Source: Mycolicibacterium brisbanense (GTDB lineage: Bacteria > Actinomycetota > Actinomycetes > Mycobacteriales > Mycobacteriaceae). Taken from it: DNA of 64,000 nucleotides. The translations under genes and the position numbers were made by a program. The notes under the pieces were generated by a model. That model did not search any database, had not been told where the DNA came from, and saw only the letters and a list, made by a program, of their open reading frames with translations. Positions 23,231-32,323 of this stretch are shown piece by piece; positions within the stretch are counted from its first letter, which is position 1; each line of letters begins with the position of its first letter. Location: the NCBI RefSeq assembly GCF_001570425.1, contig NZ_BCSX01000044.1:208455-272454 (forward strand), written 5' to 3'.

Positions 23231-25093
23231 ATGATGGGTTCACCGGAGGTCTCAATCCAGGCAGTTTCGCATTGGGCTGCGGCCGGCACCGAGGGCGGCG
23301 GCGCGGCGCTCGATCAGGTGATCGGCATGTCAGCTGCCGCGCTGGTGGTCAGCGTTGCGTTGCTGTGGGTGGGATATCTACACCGGATGCGACGCATCAC
23401 GTGGTTGAGCAGCTTCGCAGAACGGCTGGGCCGCAAGTTCCATCGCCCACCCTGGGTCGCACTGCAGGTCTTCCTGTTCACCGCAACCATCATCTGCGCA
23501 CTGTTCGGGTTCATCTGGGATGTCAGCCTTCACATCGGCAAGGGCCGCGATCCCGGCCCCCTGGCGAACCCCGCGCACTACTTCATCCTGGTCGGCCTCT
23601 TCCTGCTGTTCATCGCCGGATCGATGGCCATCGTGCTGCCCTACGACAAACCAGGGCCTGCCGCGATCAGGATCACGCGCACCTGGTACGCCCCCGTGGG
23701 CGGGGTCCTGATGGCACTGTGCGGCCTGTACGCGCTGATCGGCTTCCCGCTCGACGACATCTGGCATCGCATCTTCGGCCAAGACGTGACTCTTTGGGGC
23801 CCAACACATTTGATGCTCATCGGCGGTGCCGGCCTGTCTCTGATCGCGGTGCTGCTGCTCGAGCACGAGGGCCGGGTGGCCATGGGCCCGGACGTGCCCG
23901 AGGACAGCAAGTTCAACAAGTTCCTGTACTTCCTGTCTTTCGGCGGCCTGTTCATCGGGCTGTCGGTGTTCCAGATCGAGTACGACTTCGGCGTCGAGCA
24001 GTTCCGCCTCGTGCTGCAGCCGATGATGATCGCGGGTGCAGCCGCGCTGGCCGCCGTCGCGGCACGGCTCGTCCTCGGCCCGGGTGCTGCGCTCATCGCC
24101 GCCGCATTCGCCGTCGCGCTCCGTGGCGCCGTCGCCTTCATCGTCGGCCCGATTCTCGGTGCACCGATCAGCTGGTTCGCGCTGTATCTCGGCCCCGCAC
24201 TGGTGGTCGAACTGCTGGCGCTCACCCCACTTGTCAAGCGGCCCATCGTCTTCGGTGCGGTCGGCGGACTGGGCGTGGCCACCGTCGGGCTGTGGCTCGA
24301 GTCGTTGTGGATCGGCGCGGTCTACCACTATCCGTGGCCGCGGAGCATGTGGGGCGAGGCACTGGCGATGGCGATACCCGTCGCGATCGCGATGGGTATG
24401 TGCGGCGCGTTGCTGGCCCTCGTGCTGACGGGGCAACGGCTGCCCCGGCCCGCGATCGGCATCTCGATCGTCGTCGTCACAGTCCTGGTGCTCGGCGGCG
24501 CGGTGGCCAACGGGCTGCGCACGCACGTCCCGGAAAATGCCGGTGCCACCATCAGTTTGACCGATCTGTCGAACGATGGCGGGCAGCGGATGGTGGCCGC
24601 CGACGTGCAGATCGCGCCGCCAGGACTGATCAGCGACGACCCGGAATGGGTGTCGATCCTGTCGTGGCAGGGCGGCCTGGCGCACCACCGGGGGCTGGTC
24701 GCCGACCGATTGCAGGAGGTCGGCCCCGGGCACTACCGGTCCACCCAGCCGATTCCGGTCTCCGGCTCGTGGAAGACCCTGCTGCGGGTCCAGGACGGCG
24801 CCACGATGAGCGGCATACCGATCTTCCTGCCCGCGGACCCGGGGATCGGCGCACCCGAGACAGCCGCGATGCAGTCGACGACGCGTCCGTTCGTCCAGGA
24901 GATCACCATCCTGCAGCGCGAACGCAACCTCAACCATCCGAGCTGGTTGTACAACGTCGCATCGCTGGTGGTCCTGGTCTGCACGTTGGTGCTGATCGCA
25001 GGCCTGTCCTGGGGTGCCGGCCGCATCAACGCCAAGGAGTTGGAGGCAGGCAGCAAGGCCTCCGGTCCCCGACCGGTGCAGCCGCAAACGTGA
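23231..25093 (+). CDS. Large polytopic membrane protein with extracytoplasmic FixH/YtkA-like domain
   Basis: About 620 residues. At least a dozen hydrophobic segments occupy roughly residues 30-430. An extracytoplasmic stretch (about 445-580) follows, with GPGHYRSTQPIPVSGSWKTL, the pattern of YtkA/FixH-type Ig domains. A final membrane span ends the protein. Conserved polar residues in membrane helices (ALFGFIWDVSLHIGKGRDPG) could bind metal. GGTGGGG lies just before the ATG at 23231. It is the first of four genes joined by GTGA overlaps. Function is not known; the partners suggest copper or oxidase-related transport or assembly. Confidence 0.75.
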   Translation: MMGSPEVSIQAVSHWAAAGTEGGGAALDQVIGMSAAALVVSVALLWVGYLHRMRRITWLSSFAERLGRKFHRPPWVALQVFLFTATIICALFGFIWDVSLHIGKGRDPGPLANPAHYFILVGLFLLFIAGSMAIVLPYDKPGPAAIRITRTWYAPVGGVLMALCGLYALIGFPLDDIWHRIFGQDVTLWGPTHLMLIGGAGLSLIAVLLLEHEGRVAMGPDVPEDSKFNKFLYFLSFGGLFIGLSVFQIEYDFGVEQFRLVLQPMMIAGAAALAAVAARLVLGPGAALIAAAFAVALRGAVAFIVGPILGAPISWFALYLGPALVVELLALTPLVKRPIVFGAVGGLGVATVGLWLESLWIGAVYHYPWPRSMWGEALAMAIPVAIAMGMCGALLALVLTGQRLPRPAIGISIVVVTVLVLGGAVANGLRTHVPENAGATISLTDLSNDGGQRMVAADVQIAPPGLISDDPEWVSILSWQGGLAHHRGLVADRLQEVGPGHYRSTQPIPVSGSWKTLLRVQDGATMSGIPIFLPADPGIGAPETAAMQSTTRPFVQEITILQRERNLNHPSWLYNVASLVVLVCTLVLIAGLSWGAGRINAKELEAGSKASGPRPVQPQT

Positions 25094-25275
25094 CTCAGAC
25101 CTATCTGGCCGATCACACGCTGCTGCTGGCGCTGCCCGCCTTCGTGCCTGCCGTCGTGGTCGTCGGCGTCATCGTCTACATCGCCCGCCGCGACCGCCGC
25201 AACCCCGACACCGACGCAGAAGCAGCGGATGAAGATGAAACGCGGGGCAGTACAGGCGAAGATGATTCACCGTGA
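25090..25275 (+). CDS. Mini membrane protein (61 aa)
   Basis: It begins at GTG 25090, overlapping the preceding TGA, and ends with a TGA that overlaps the next GTG. The product has one hydrophobic helix (LLLALPAFVPAVVVVGVIVY) followed by a basic RRDRR patch and an acidic tail. The positive patch predicts a cytoplasmic C-terminus. Its tight overlaps with both neighbours are the best evidence that it is translated. Probably an accessory subunit of the membrane complex. Confidence 0.72.
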   Translation: MTQTYLADHTLLLALPAFVPAVVVVGVIVYIARRDRRNPDTDAEAADEDETRGSTGEDDSP

Positions 25276-25709
25276 CCACGCGTACAAGCAGACTGATCGT
25301 TCTGGCCGCCGCTGCAGCACTCTTGGCGGCCGGGTGCAGCGGCTCGGACAAGTCCAAGACCGCCGAAAGCGCCACCTCGACCACGCCGTCGGTGACCACC
25401 GTCGCCCCGTCCGACATGACCAACCAGCAGCAGGCACCCAACCGCCTGGTGATCGACGTGACCATCAAGGGCGGTGAGGTGACACCGACCAACGCGACGC
25501 TGCAGAGCAAGGTGAAGGAGCCCATCGTGGTCCGCGTCAACAGCGACGCGGCCGACGAACTGCACGTGCACTCGACGCCCGATCACACCTTCAAGATCGA
25601 GCCGCGCGCCGGTCAGCAGTTCCAGTTCACCGTCGACGTGCCCGGCATCGTCGAGATCGAGCTGCATCACCTCAACCGCACCATCGCCAGCGTGCAAGTG
25701 CAGCAGTGA
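25272..25709 (+). CDS. Cupredoxin-like lipoprotein
   Basis: The 145-residue protein has a lipoprotein signal with lipobox LLAAGC (Cys about 22) and a Ser/Thr-rich linker. A beta-sandwich follows, with EPIVVRVNSDAADELHVHST and VPGIVEIELHHLNRT. This resembles cupredoxin_1/quinol oxidase subunit II-type folds. The histidines (HVHS, HH) are candidate copper ligands, but a complete type 1 site (Cys, Met) is absent. It is anchored on the outer face of the membrane. GTG start, GTGA overlaps on both sides. Confidence 0.8.
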   Translation: MTTRTSRLIVLAAAAALLAAGCSGSDKSKTAESATSTTPSVTTVAPSDMTNQQQAPNRLVIDVTIKGGEVTPTNATLQSKVKEPIVVRVNSDAADELHVHSTPDHTFKIEPRAGQQFQFTVDVPGIVEIELHHLNRTIASVQVQQ

Positions 25710-27004
25710 TCTCAGTCCGAACCGCCATACTGGCCCACGGCCTGGGCGGTTCGACCGATCTCCCGATCCCCTACACGTATGCGCTCCTCGGCGCCGCGTG
25801 GACGCTGACCTTCACGTTCGCCGTCGTCGCGTTCGCCTGGCGCCGGCCGCGGTTCGACCCGGCCAAGCCGGGCCGGGCCCTGCCGCGCTGGGTCCAGGAG
25901 ACCGTGGATTCACCGGTCACCCGGTGGGCCGTGCGGCTGATCGCGCTGGGCTTCGCGGGGTGGGTGGTGATCGCCTCGGCACTCGGCCCGCAGGACGCCA
26001 AGAACCCGCTTCCCGGAGTGTTCTACGTGCTGCTCTGGGTGGGCCTGGTGGCGCTGTCCCTGGCATTCGGGCCGGTGTGGCGGGTGCTCTCACCCGTCCG
26101 CACGGTCTACCGCGTCGTCCGCCTTGCGGTCCGCCGGGAACCGTGGCACTACCCGGAACGGCTGGGCTACTGGCCTGCCGCCGCCGGGCTCTTCGCGTTC
26201 GTCTGGCTGGAGCTGGCCAGCCCGGACCCGGCGTCGCTCGGCTCCATCCGCTACTGGCTGGTGGCGTACGTGGCGGTGACGTTCGCAGGCGCGATGTGCT
26301 GCGGTGAGCCATGGCTGTCCCGGGCCGATCCGTTCGACGTGTACAGCATGGTGGCGTCGCGGTTGTCCCCGCTCCGGCGGCACGACGGGCGGATCGTCAT
26401 CGGCAATCCGTTCAACCACCTGCCGACCCTTCCGGTGCGCTCGGGTGTGATCGCGACGCTCGCGGTGCTGCTGGGCTCGACGGCGTTCGACAGTTTCTCG
26501 GCGATGCCGCAGTGGCGCAACTTCGTCGACGCGCACGCCGGCTCCGCCGCGGAGGCGTCGCTCATCCGCACGGCCGGTCTGCTGGTGTTCGCGACCACGG
26601 TGGCCATCACCTTCAGCGCCGCCGCGCGGGCCACCGGCGGCGTGGACGCCCAGCGCCGCCGCCAGCTACCCGGCCTGATGGCGCATTCGCTCATCCCGAT
26701 CGTCATCGGCTATGTGTTCGCGCATTACCTGTCCTACCTCGTCGAGCGTGGCCAGCAGACCGTGATCCTGCTGCTGAGGCTTGACAACGTCCAGGTGAAT
26801 TACATTCTGTCGCTTCATCCTTCGGTGCTCGCGAGTCTCAAGGTCGGGTTCGTGCTCACGGGGCACGTGGCCGGGGTGATCGCGGCGCACGACCGCGCGT
26901 TGCAGCTGTTGCCCAAACGCCATCAGCTCACCGGCCAGCTGTCGATGATGCTGGTGATGGTCGGCTACACCTTCACCGGGTTGTATCTACTGTTCGGCGG
27001 GTGA
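25706..27004 (+). CDS. Polytopic membrane protein, often annotated fenitrothion hydrolase-like
   Basis: The 432-residue protein starts MISVRTAILAHGLGGSTDLP and has about ten to twelve membrane segments. From memory, close relatives in actinobacteria carry the label fenitrothion hydrolase after a distant Burkholderia protein, which I regard as unreliable here. Motifs such as GGSTDLPIPYTYALLGAAW and FAHYLSYLVERGQ recur among relatives. The GTG at 25706 overlaps the TGA of the lipoprotein gene. It ends the operon. Transport or assembly with the cupredoxin partner is my inference. Confidence 0.7.
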   Translation: MISVRTAILAHGLGGSTDLPIPYTYALLGAAWTLTFTFAVVAFAWRRPRFDPAKPGRALPRWVQETVDSPVTRWAVRLIALGFAGWVVIASALGPQDAKNPLPGVFYVLLWVGLVALSLAFGPVWRVLSPVRTVYRVVRLAVRREPWHYPERLGYWPAAAGLFAFVWLELASPDPASLGSIRYWLVAYVAVTFAGAMCCGEPWLSRADPFDVYSMVASRLSPLRRHDGRIVIGNPFNHLPTLPVRSGVIATLAVLLGSTAFDSFSAMPQWRNFVDAHAGSAAEASLIRTAGLLVFATTVAITFSAAARATGGVDAQRRRQLPGLMAHSLIPIVIGYVFAHYLSYLVERGQQTVILLLRLDNVQVNYILSLHPSVLASLKVGFVLTGHVAGVIAAHDRALQLLPKRHQLTGQLSMMLVMVGYTFTGLYLLFGG

Positions 27005-27027
27005 CGGCGCGGCGCACAATGAGCACC

Positions 27028-27579
27028 ATGCGCGCACTCATCGTCGTCGACGTCCAGAACGACTTCTGTGAAGGCGGCTCACTGGCAGTGGCCGGCGGCG
27101 CCGCCGTCGCCCGGGCCGTCACCGAACTGCTCGCAGGCGACCACGGATACGACCACGTCGTGGCCACCAAGGATTTCCACATCGACCCGGGCGAGCACTT
27201 CTCCGAACACCCCGACTATCAGAAGTCGTGGCCGCGGCACTGTGTGGCCGAGACGCCGGGCGCGGCGTTTCATCCCGAGTTCGACGCGGGCGCGGTGGAG
27301 GCCGTGTTCAAGAAGGGGCACTACTCCGCCGCCTACAGCGGCTTCGAGGGTGCCGACGATTCCGGCACGACGCTGACGGACTGGCTACGCGCCCGCGATG
27401 TGGACACCGTCGACGTGGTGGGCATCGCGACGGATTACTGCGTGGCGGCGACGGCTGCCGACGCGGTCAAGGCCGGTCTGCGGACCCGCGTGCTCACCGG
27501 GCTCACCGCAGGGGTGGCCCCGCAGAGCACCGCCGCGGCCATCGACGAATTGCGGTCGGCGGGCGTCGAGGTCAGTTAG
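27028..27579 (+). CDS. pncA: Nicotinamidase/pyrazinamidase
   Basis: The 183-residue enzyme has every key residue at the positions of M. tuberculosis PncA: catalytic D8, K96 and C138, and metal ligands D49, H51, H57 and H71. It hydrolyses nicotinamide to nicotinate for NAD recycling and activates the prodrug pyrazinamide. I chose ATG 27028 (MRALIVVDVQNDFCEGGSL) because it matches the known N-terminus; upstream in-frame starts at 27001 and 27019 exist. Confidence 0.97.
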   Translation: MRALIVVDVQNDFCEGGSLAVAGGAAVARAVTELLAGDHGYDHVVATKDFHIDPGEHFSEHPDYQKSWPRHCVAETPGAAFHPEFDAGAVEAVFKKGHYSAAYSGFEGADDSGTTLTDWLRARDVDTVDVVGIATDYCVAATAADAVKAGLRTRVLTGLTAGVAPQSTAAAIDELRSAGVEVS

Positions 27580-27701
27580 CCGCGTTCGGCGACATTCGAC
27601 CAGGTCAACCGCGGTAAACCCGGTGAATCACCGCCCGCCGGTCGCATGGCCTGCGGTCCATCCGATGGTCACGCAGCGCGGCGGACCCGTAAAGTCGGAC
27701 T

Positions 27702-29840
27702 GTGAATCCAGCCGAGCGAACCACGGAACCCGAACTCGAAATCTGGCGGGGTAAGGCTTACCCCCTTGGCGCCACCTACGACGGGTCGGGCACCAATTTC
27801 GCGCTGTTCAGCGAGGTCGCCGAGCGCGTGGAGTTGTGCCTGTTCGATGCCGACGGCACAGAGAAGCGGCTGGTGCTGCCCGAGGTCGACGGGTTCGTCT
27901 GGCACGGTTTCGTGCCCAATGTCGAGCCCGGTCAGCACTACGGCTACCGGGTGTACGGCCCGTACGATCCGGCCACCGGGCACCGCTGCAATCCGAACAA
28001 GCTGCTGATCGATCCGTATGCGAAGGCCATCGACGGATCGATCGACTGGGGCCAGCCGCTGTTCGGCTACAACTTCGGCGACCCCGACAGCCGCAACGAC
28101 GAGGATTCGGCAGCGCACATGCCGAAGTCGGTGGTGATCAATCCGTACTTCGACTGGGGCACCGACCGGCCGCCGCGGCACGAATACGCCGACACCGTCA
28201 TCTACGAAGCGCATGTCAAGGGCCTGACCGAAACGCACCCGGACATCCCCGAACAGATCCGCGGCACCTACTCGGCGGTCGCGCATCCGGTGATCATCGA
28301 GCATCTGAAGTCGCTCGGCGTGACCGCGATCGAACTGATGCCCGTGCACCACTTCGTCGACGATTCGACGTTGCAGGAAAAGGGCCTGTCGAACTACTGG
28401 GGATACAACACCATCGGGTTCCTGGCTCCCGACCCGCGATACAGCTCGAGTGCCACCCCCGGTGGTCACGTGCAGGAGTTCAAGGCGATGGTGCGCGCGT
28501 TGCACGAGGCCGACATCGAGGTGATCCTCGACGTCGTCTACAACCACACCGCGGAGGGCAATCACATGGGGCCCACGCTGTCGATGCGCGGTATCGACAA
28601 TGCCGCGTACTACCGGCTCGTCGACGACGACAAGCGCTACTACATGGACTACACCGGTACCGGCAACAGTCTCAACGTCGGCCACCCGCATTCACTGCAG
28701 CTGATCATGGATTCGCTGCGGTACTGGGTGCTCGAGATGCACGTGGACGGTTTCCGGTTCGACCTGGCGGCCACGCTGGCCCGCGAGTTCTACGACGTCG
28801 ACCGACTGAGCTCGTTTTTCGAACTCGTGCAACAGGATCCGACCGTCAGCCAGGTCAAGCTGATCGCCGAGCCGTGGGACGTTGGGCCCGGCGGCTACCA
28901 GGTGGGCAACTTCCCGCCCCAGTGGACCGAGTGGAACGGCAAGTACCGCGACACCGTGCGCGACTACTGGCGCGGCGAGCCGGCGACCCTCGACGAGTTC
29001 GCATCGCGGCTCACGGGGTCCTCGGATCTCTATGAGCAGACCGGTCGCCGCCCGTTCGCGTCGATCAATTTCGTCACCGCGCACGACGGCTTCACGCTGC
29101 GGGACCTGGTGTCCTACAACGAGAAACACAACGAGGCCAACGGCGAGGACAACCGCGACGGCGAGAGCAACAACAAGTCGTGGAACTGCGGCGCGGAAGG
29201 CCCGACCACCGACGAGGCCGTCAACGAACTGCGGGCCCGGCAGCAACGCAACTTCCTCACCACTCTGCTGCTGTCCCAAGGTGTTCCGATGATCTCGCAC
29301 GGCGACGAGCTCGGCCGCACCCAAGGTGGAAACAACAACGTCTACTGCCAGGACAACGAGATCTCCTGGATCGACTGGGCCGCAGCCGATTCCGAGTTGA
29401 TGGAGTTCACCCGGACGGTGTCGGCACTGCGCGCCGCCCACCCGGTGTTCCGGCGGCGACGCTTTTTCGACGGCAGGCCCGTCCGCCAGGCCGGCGCGCC
29501 CAGTGCGCCCGACATCGCCTGGCTCGCGCCCGACGGCTCCGACATGACGGCCGAGGACTGGGAAACCGGCTACGCCAAGTCGATGGCCGTGTACCTCAAC
29601 GGGCACGGCATCCCGGATCTCGACGTGCGTGGCCAGCAGGTGGTCGACGACTCGTTCCTGCTGTGTTTCAACGCGCACTACGAACCGATCGAGTTCGCGT
29701 TGCCGCCGAAGGACTTCGCGGCCCAGTGGACGCCGGTGATCAGCACCGCCGCAAACCTCGACGACACACCCCTGGCGGCCGGAGCGAAGGTCACCGTGGA
29801 AGCCCGGGCGGTTTTGGTGCTGCGCGCCGAAAAGGATTGA
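27702..29840 (+). CDS. glgX: Glycogen debranching enzyme GlgX (isoamylase type)
   Basis: The 712-residue GH13 enzyme has an N-terminal CBM48-like domain (about 20-150) and a catalytic barrel. DGFRFDLA supplies nucleophile D354, IAEPWD the acid/base E390 and TAHDGF D462; VYNHTAEGN is the first conserved GH13 region. It cleaves alpha-1,6 branches of glycogen or limit dextrins. The start is GTG 27702. With maltokinase at 34702 it belongs to alpha-glucan metabolism. It appears monocistronic. Confidence 0.95.
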   Translation: MNPAERTTEPELEIWRGKAYPLGATYDGSGTNFALFSEVAERVELCLFDADGTEKRLVLPEVDGFVWHGFVPNVEPGQHYGYRVYGPYDPATGHRCNPNKLLIDPYAKAIDGSIDWGQPLFGYNFGDPDSRNDEDSAAHMPKSVVINPYFDWGTDRPPRHEYADTVIYEAHVKGLTETHPDIPEQIRGTYSAVAHPVIIEHLKSLGVTAIELMPVHHFVDDSTLQEKGLSNYWGYNTIGFLAPDPRYSSSATPGGHVQEFKAMVRALHEADIEVILDVVYNHTAEGNHMGPTLSMRGIDNAAYYRLVDDDKRYYMDYTGTGNSLNVGHPHSLQLIMDSLRYWVLEMHVDGFRFDLAATLAREFYDVDRLSSFFELVQQDPTVSQVKLIAEPWDVGPGGYQVGNFPPQWTEWNGKYRDTVRDYWRGEPATLDEFASRLTGSSDLYEQTGRRPFASINFVTAHDGFTLRDLVSYNEKHNEANGEDNRDGESNNKSWNCGAEGPTTDEAVNELRARQQRNFLTTLLLSQGVPMISHGDELGRTQGGNNNVYCQDNEISWIDWAAADSELMEFTRTVSALRAAHPVFRRRRFFDGRPVRQAGAPSAPDIAWLAPDGSDMTAEDWETGYAKSMAVYLNGHGIPDLDVRGQQVVDDSFLLCFNAHYEPIEFALPPKDFAAQWTPVISTAANLDDTPLAAGAKVTVEARAVLVLRAEKD

Positions 29841-30075
29841 GCGCCACGGTGAGCGTTGCTCACTGTATCGATACGCCGGGCCGTACCAGGAAGTATGGTA
29901 CCTTCGGCAAGTAGCAGCCGTGGCCGCCTTGCAGGCACCGAGCTTTCGAGTTCGTGCCACCGGCCGGGCGGGCCGGGGGTAGCAGCCGAAGAGCGGCGGC
30001 AACTACCCTGCGGCCACGGCTGCGGCAATCCGGGGGCGCGCGCCCACACCATTCTCGGCACGCTCTCCATCGGCA

Positions 30076-30096
30076 ATACCTCTGCTACAGAGGTAT
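30076..30096. promoter_or_regulatory. MarR-type operator
   Basis: ATACCTCTG (30076-30084) and CAGAGGTAT (30088-30096) form a perfect inverted repeat around CTA, ending one base before the GTG start of the MarR gene. The position predicts autorepression of the MarR-ABC exporter operon. Confidence 0.8.
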
Positions 30097-30097
30097 C

Positions 30098-30592
30098 GTG
30101 GGCGACGTGGTGGATGCACACGGAAATCTGATCAGCGACCTGTTCAGCGTCGTTGGCCGGTTTCGGCGGCAGCTGCGCCGATCCACCGGCGGCGGCTTCG
30201 ACGCCGCGGGGTTGACGCAGTCCCAGGCAGAACTCGTGCGCCTGGTGGGTCGCCGTCCAGGCATCTCGGTGCGGGAAGCCGCCGCCGAACTCAGCCTGGT
30301 GCCCAACACCGCGTCGACCCTCGTGTCGCGGCTGGTCACCGCCGGACTGCTGATCCGGACCGTCGACGACGCCGACCGTCGCGTCGGGCGCCTGGCGCTC
30401 ACGCAGTCGGCACAGCGGGTCGCCGACGAATCGCGGGCCGCGCGCCGCGCGGCTCTGTCGGCCGTACTGGCCAAGCTCGACCCCGGTCAAATTGACGCGT
30501 TGGCAAAGGGATTGGACGTGCTCGCTGAATTGACCCGGCTGCTGCACGAGGAAGCCGAGCTGAAGAACACTCCCGAGGAGGCGAAGGTATGA
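30098..30592 (+). CDS. MarR-family repressor of the adjacent ABC exporter
   Basis: The 164-residue protein has the MarR winged helix: SVREAAAELSLVPNTASTLVSRL is the recognition region and DRRVGRLALT the wing. Possible starts are GTG 30098, 30107 and 30110. Its TGA overlaps the ATG of the ABC ATPase, and a perfect palindrome lies just upstream. MarR proteins release DNA on binding phenolic or drug-like ligands, so it probably induces the exporter in response to such a compound. Confidence 0.87.
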   Translation: MGDVVDAHGNLISDLFSVVGRFRRQLRRSTGGGFDAAGLTQSQAELVRLVGRRPGISVREAAAELSLVPNTASTLVSRLVTAGLLIRTVDDADRRVGRLALTQSAQRVADESRAARRAALSAVLAKLDPGQIDALAKGLDVLAELTRLLHEEAELKNTPEEAKV

Positions 30593-31416
30593 CGCCCGAC
30601 GACGTACTCGCCATCGATTGCCGCCACCTGACCCACCGCTACGGGCAGTTCACGGCGGTGGAGGACGTGAGCCTGCAGGTGCGCCACGGCGAGACGCTCG
30701 GCCTGCTCGGCCCCAACGGCGCAGGCAAGACCACGGTGGTACGGGTACTGACCACACTGACCCCGGTCCAGCACGGCGAGGTCCACATTTTCGGGCTGGA
30801 CACCCGCAGGCACACCATGGACATCCGCCACAACATCGGCTACGTGCCACAACAGCTCTCGATCGAATCGGCGCTCACCGGCAGGCAGAATGTCGAGCTG
30901 TTCGCCCGGCTCTATGACGTGCCGCGGGCCGAACTGCGCGAGCGGGTCACGGTCGCTCTGGAGGGCATGCACCTGCTCGATGTCGCCGACGAGCCAGCGG
31001 GCACCTATTCCGGCGGCATGGTGCGGCGCCTGGAGCTCGCACAGGCTCTGGTCAACCGGCCGCTCCTGCTGATCCTCGACGAGCCGACGGTGGGGCTGGA
31101 TCCGATTGCCCGCGACAGTGTGTGGGAGCAGGTGCAGCGGATGCAGGCCGAATTCGGCATGACGGTATTGCTGACCACCCACTACATGGCCGAGGCGGAC
31201 GCACTGTGCGACCGTGTGGCGTTGATGCACCACGGCAGGCTGCAGGCCGTCGACACCCCGGCGGCGCTCAAGCAGTCGGTGTCCGGCGACGGTGACGGCG
31301 CGACCCTGGAGGACGTCTTCCGCCATTACGCGGGCTCCGAACTCGGCGAGGACACCCGGCGCGCCGGCATCAGCGCGGTCCGCTCGAGCCGAAGGACGGC
31401 ACGCCGTGTCAGTTGA
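30589..31416 (+). CDS. ABC exporter ATPase (DrrA-like)
   Basis: The 275-residue nucleotide-binding protein has Walker A GLLGPNGAGKTT (about 38-49), signature YSGGMVRRLE, Walker B LLILDEPTVGLDP and the H-loop LLTTHYMAEAD. The fold and the two-gene arrangement match DrrAB/NodIJ-type exporters of drugs or lipids. It is coupled to marR by an ATGA overlap and to the permease by 11 bp. Confidence 0.92.
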   Translation: MTPDDVLAIDCRHLTHRYGQFTAVEDVSLQVRHGETLGLLGPNGAGKTTVVRVLTTLTPVQHGEVHIFGLDTRRHTMDIRHNIGYVPQQLSIESALTGRQNVELFARLYDVPRAELRERVTVALEGMHLLDVADEPAGTYSGGMVRRLELAQALVNRPLLLILDEPTVGLDPIARDSVWEQVQRMQAEFGMTVLLTTHYMAEADALCDRVALMHHGRLQAVDTPAALKQSVSGDGDGATLEDVFRHYAGSELGEDTRRAGISAVRSSRRTARRVS

Positions 31417-32227
31417 TTCCTCAGCCCCGACCACATTGGTCCTCGCGCCGCGCGGATGGCGCCGGGTACGCGGTATGGCCGTGCGCGTCGGCGCCTTCGC
31501 ACTCGTCGAGTTGCAGAAGCTGCGCTACGACCGCACCGAGCTGTTCACCAGGCTGATCCAGCCCGCGCTCTGGCTGCTGATCTTCGGGCAGACCTTCAGC
31601 CGGTTGCACGTCGTCAACACCGGCGGTGTGCCCTACCTGACCTTCCTGGCCCCGGGCATCATCGCCCAGTCCGCCCTGTTCATCTCGATCTTCTACGGCA
31701 TCCAGATCATCTGGGACCGCGACGCGGGCATCCTGGCCAAGCTCATGGTGACGCCGGCGCCGGCCTCGGCGCTGGTGACCGGCAAGGCGTTCGCAGCCGG
31801 TGTGCGCTCGGTGGTGCAGGTGGTCGGCGTCGTCGTGCTCGCCTACCTGATGGGCATCCCGATGACCGCCAACCCGCTGCGGATCCTCGCCGCGATGGCC
31901 ATCGTCGCACTCGGCGCGGCCTTCTTCGCCTGCCTGTCCATGACGCTGGCGGGGCTGGTCCGCAAGCGCGACCGGTTGATGGGTATCGGCCAGGCCATCA
32001 CCATGCCGCTGTTCTTCGCGTCCAACGCGCTCTACCCCGTCGACATCATGCCGGCCTGGCTGCGGTGGCTGTCGACGATCAATCCACTGAGCTACGAGGT
32101 CAACGCCCTGCGGGGACTGTTGATCGGCACGCCGACCAACTGGGTCGTCGACGTCACTGTGCTGATCATCGCCGCAGTACTCGGAATCGCCGCCGCCTCG
32201 GCGCTGCTACGCCGACTGGTGCGCTGA
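31406..32227 (+). CDS. ABC-2 type permease (DrrB-like)
   Basis: The 273-residue protein has six hydrophobic segments of the ABC2_membrane family. The segment GIIAQSALFISIFYGIQIIWDRDAGIL is a family hallmark (positions about 77-103), followed by LMVTPAPASALVTGK. The GTG start at 31406 overlaps the ATPase gene by 11 bp. With the ATPase it would export an unknown amphiphile or drug across the cytoplasmic membrane. Confidence 0.88.
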   Translation: MSVDSSAPTTLVLAPRGWRRVRGMAVRVGAFALVELQKLRYDRTELFTRLIQPALWLLIFGQTFSRLHVVNTGGVPYLTFLAPGIIAQSALFISIFYGIQIIWDRDAGILAKLMVTPAPASALVTGKAFAAGVRSVVQVVGVVVLAYLMGIPMTANPLRILAAMAIVALGAAFFACLSMTLAGLVRKRDRLMGIGQAITMPLFFASNALYPVDIMPAWLRWLSTINPLSYEVNALRGLLIGTPTNWVVDVTVLIIAAVLGIAAASALLRRLVR

Positions 32228-32323
32228 CCGGCTCGTGAGTACGGCGCCCTGACCTGGCCGTTTCGCCTCCCAACCAACCGGTGGTTTAGTGTGCTGTCAG
32301 ATCCACGGAGCAGGGAGATGGTC

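Noticed and set aside
23218..25089. Long open frame in a second frame of the large membrane protein gene
   Set aside because: It is rich in Arg, Gly and Pro with no membrane segments and overlaps the convincing membrane protein; only its last part (25090-25275) is real.
32265..32300. Near-palindrome AACCAACCGGTGGTTT before the acyl-CoA dehydrogenase pair as a KstR site
   Set aside because: It does not fit TNNAACNNGTTNNA or the KstR2 consensus; it may still be an operator of another regulator but cannot be named.
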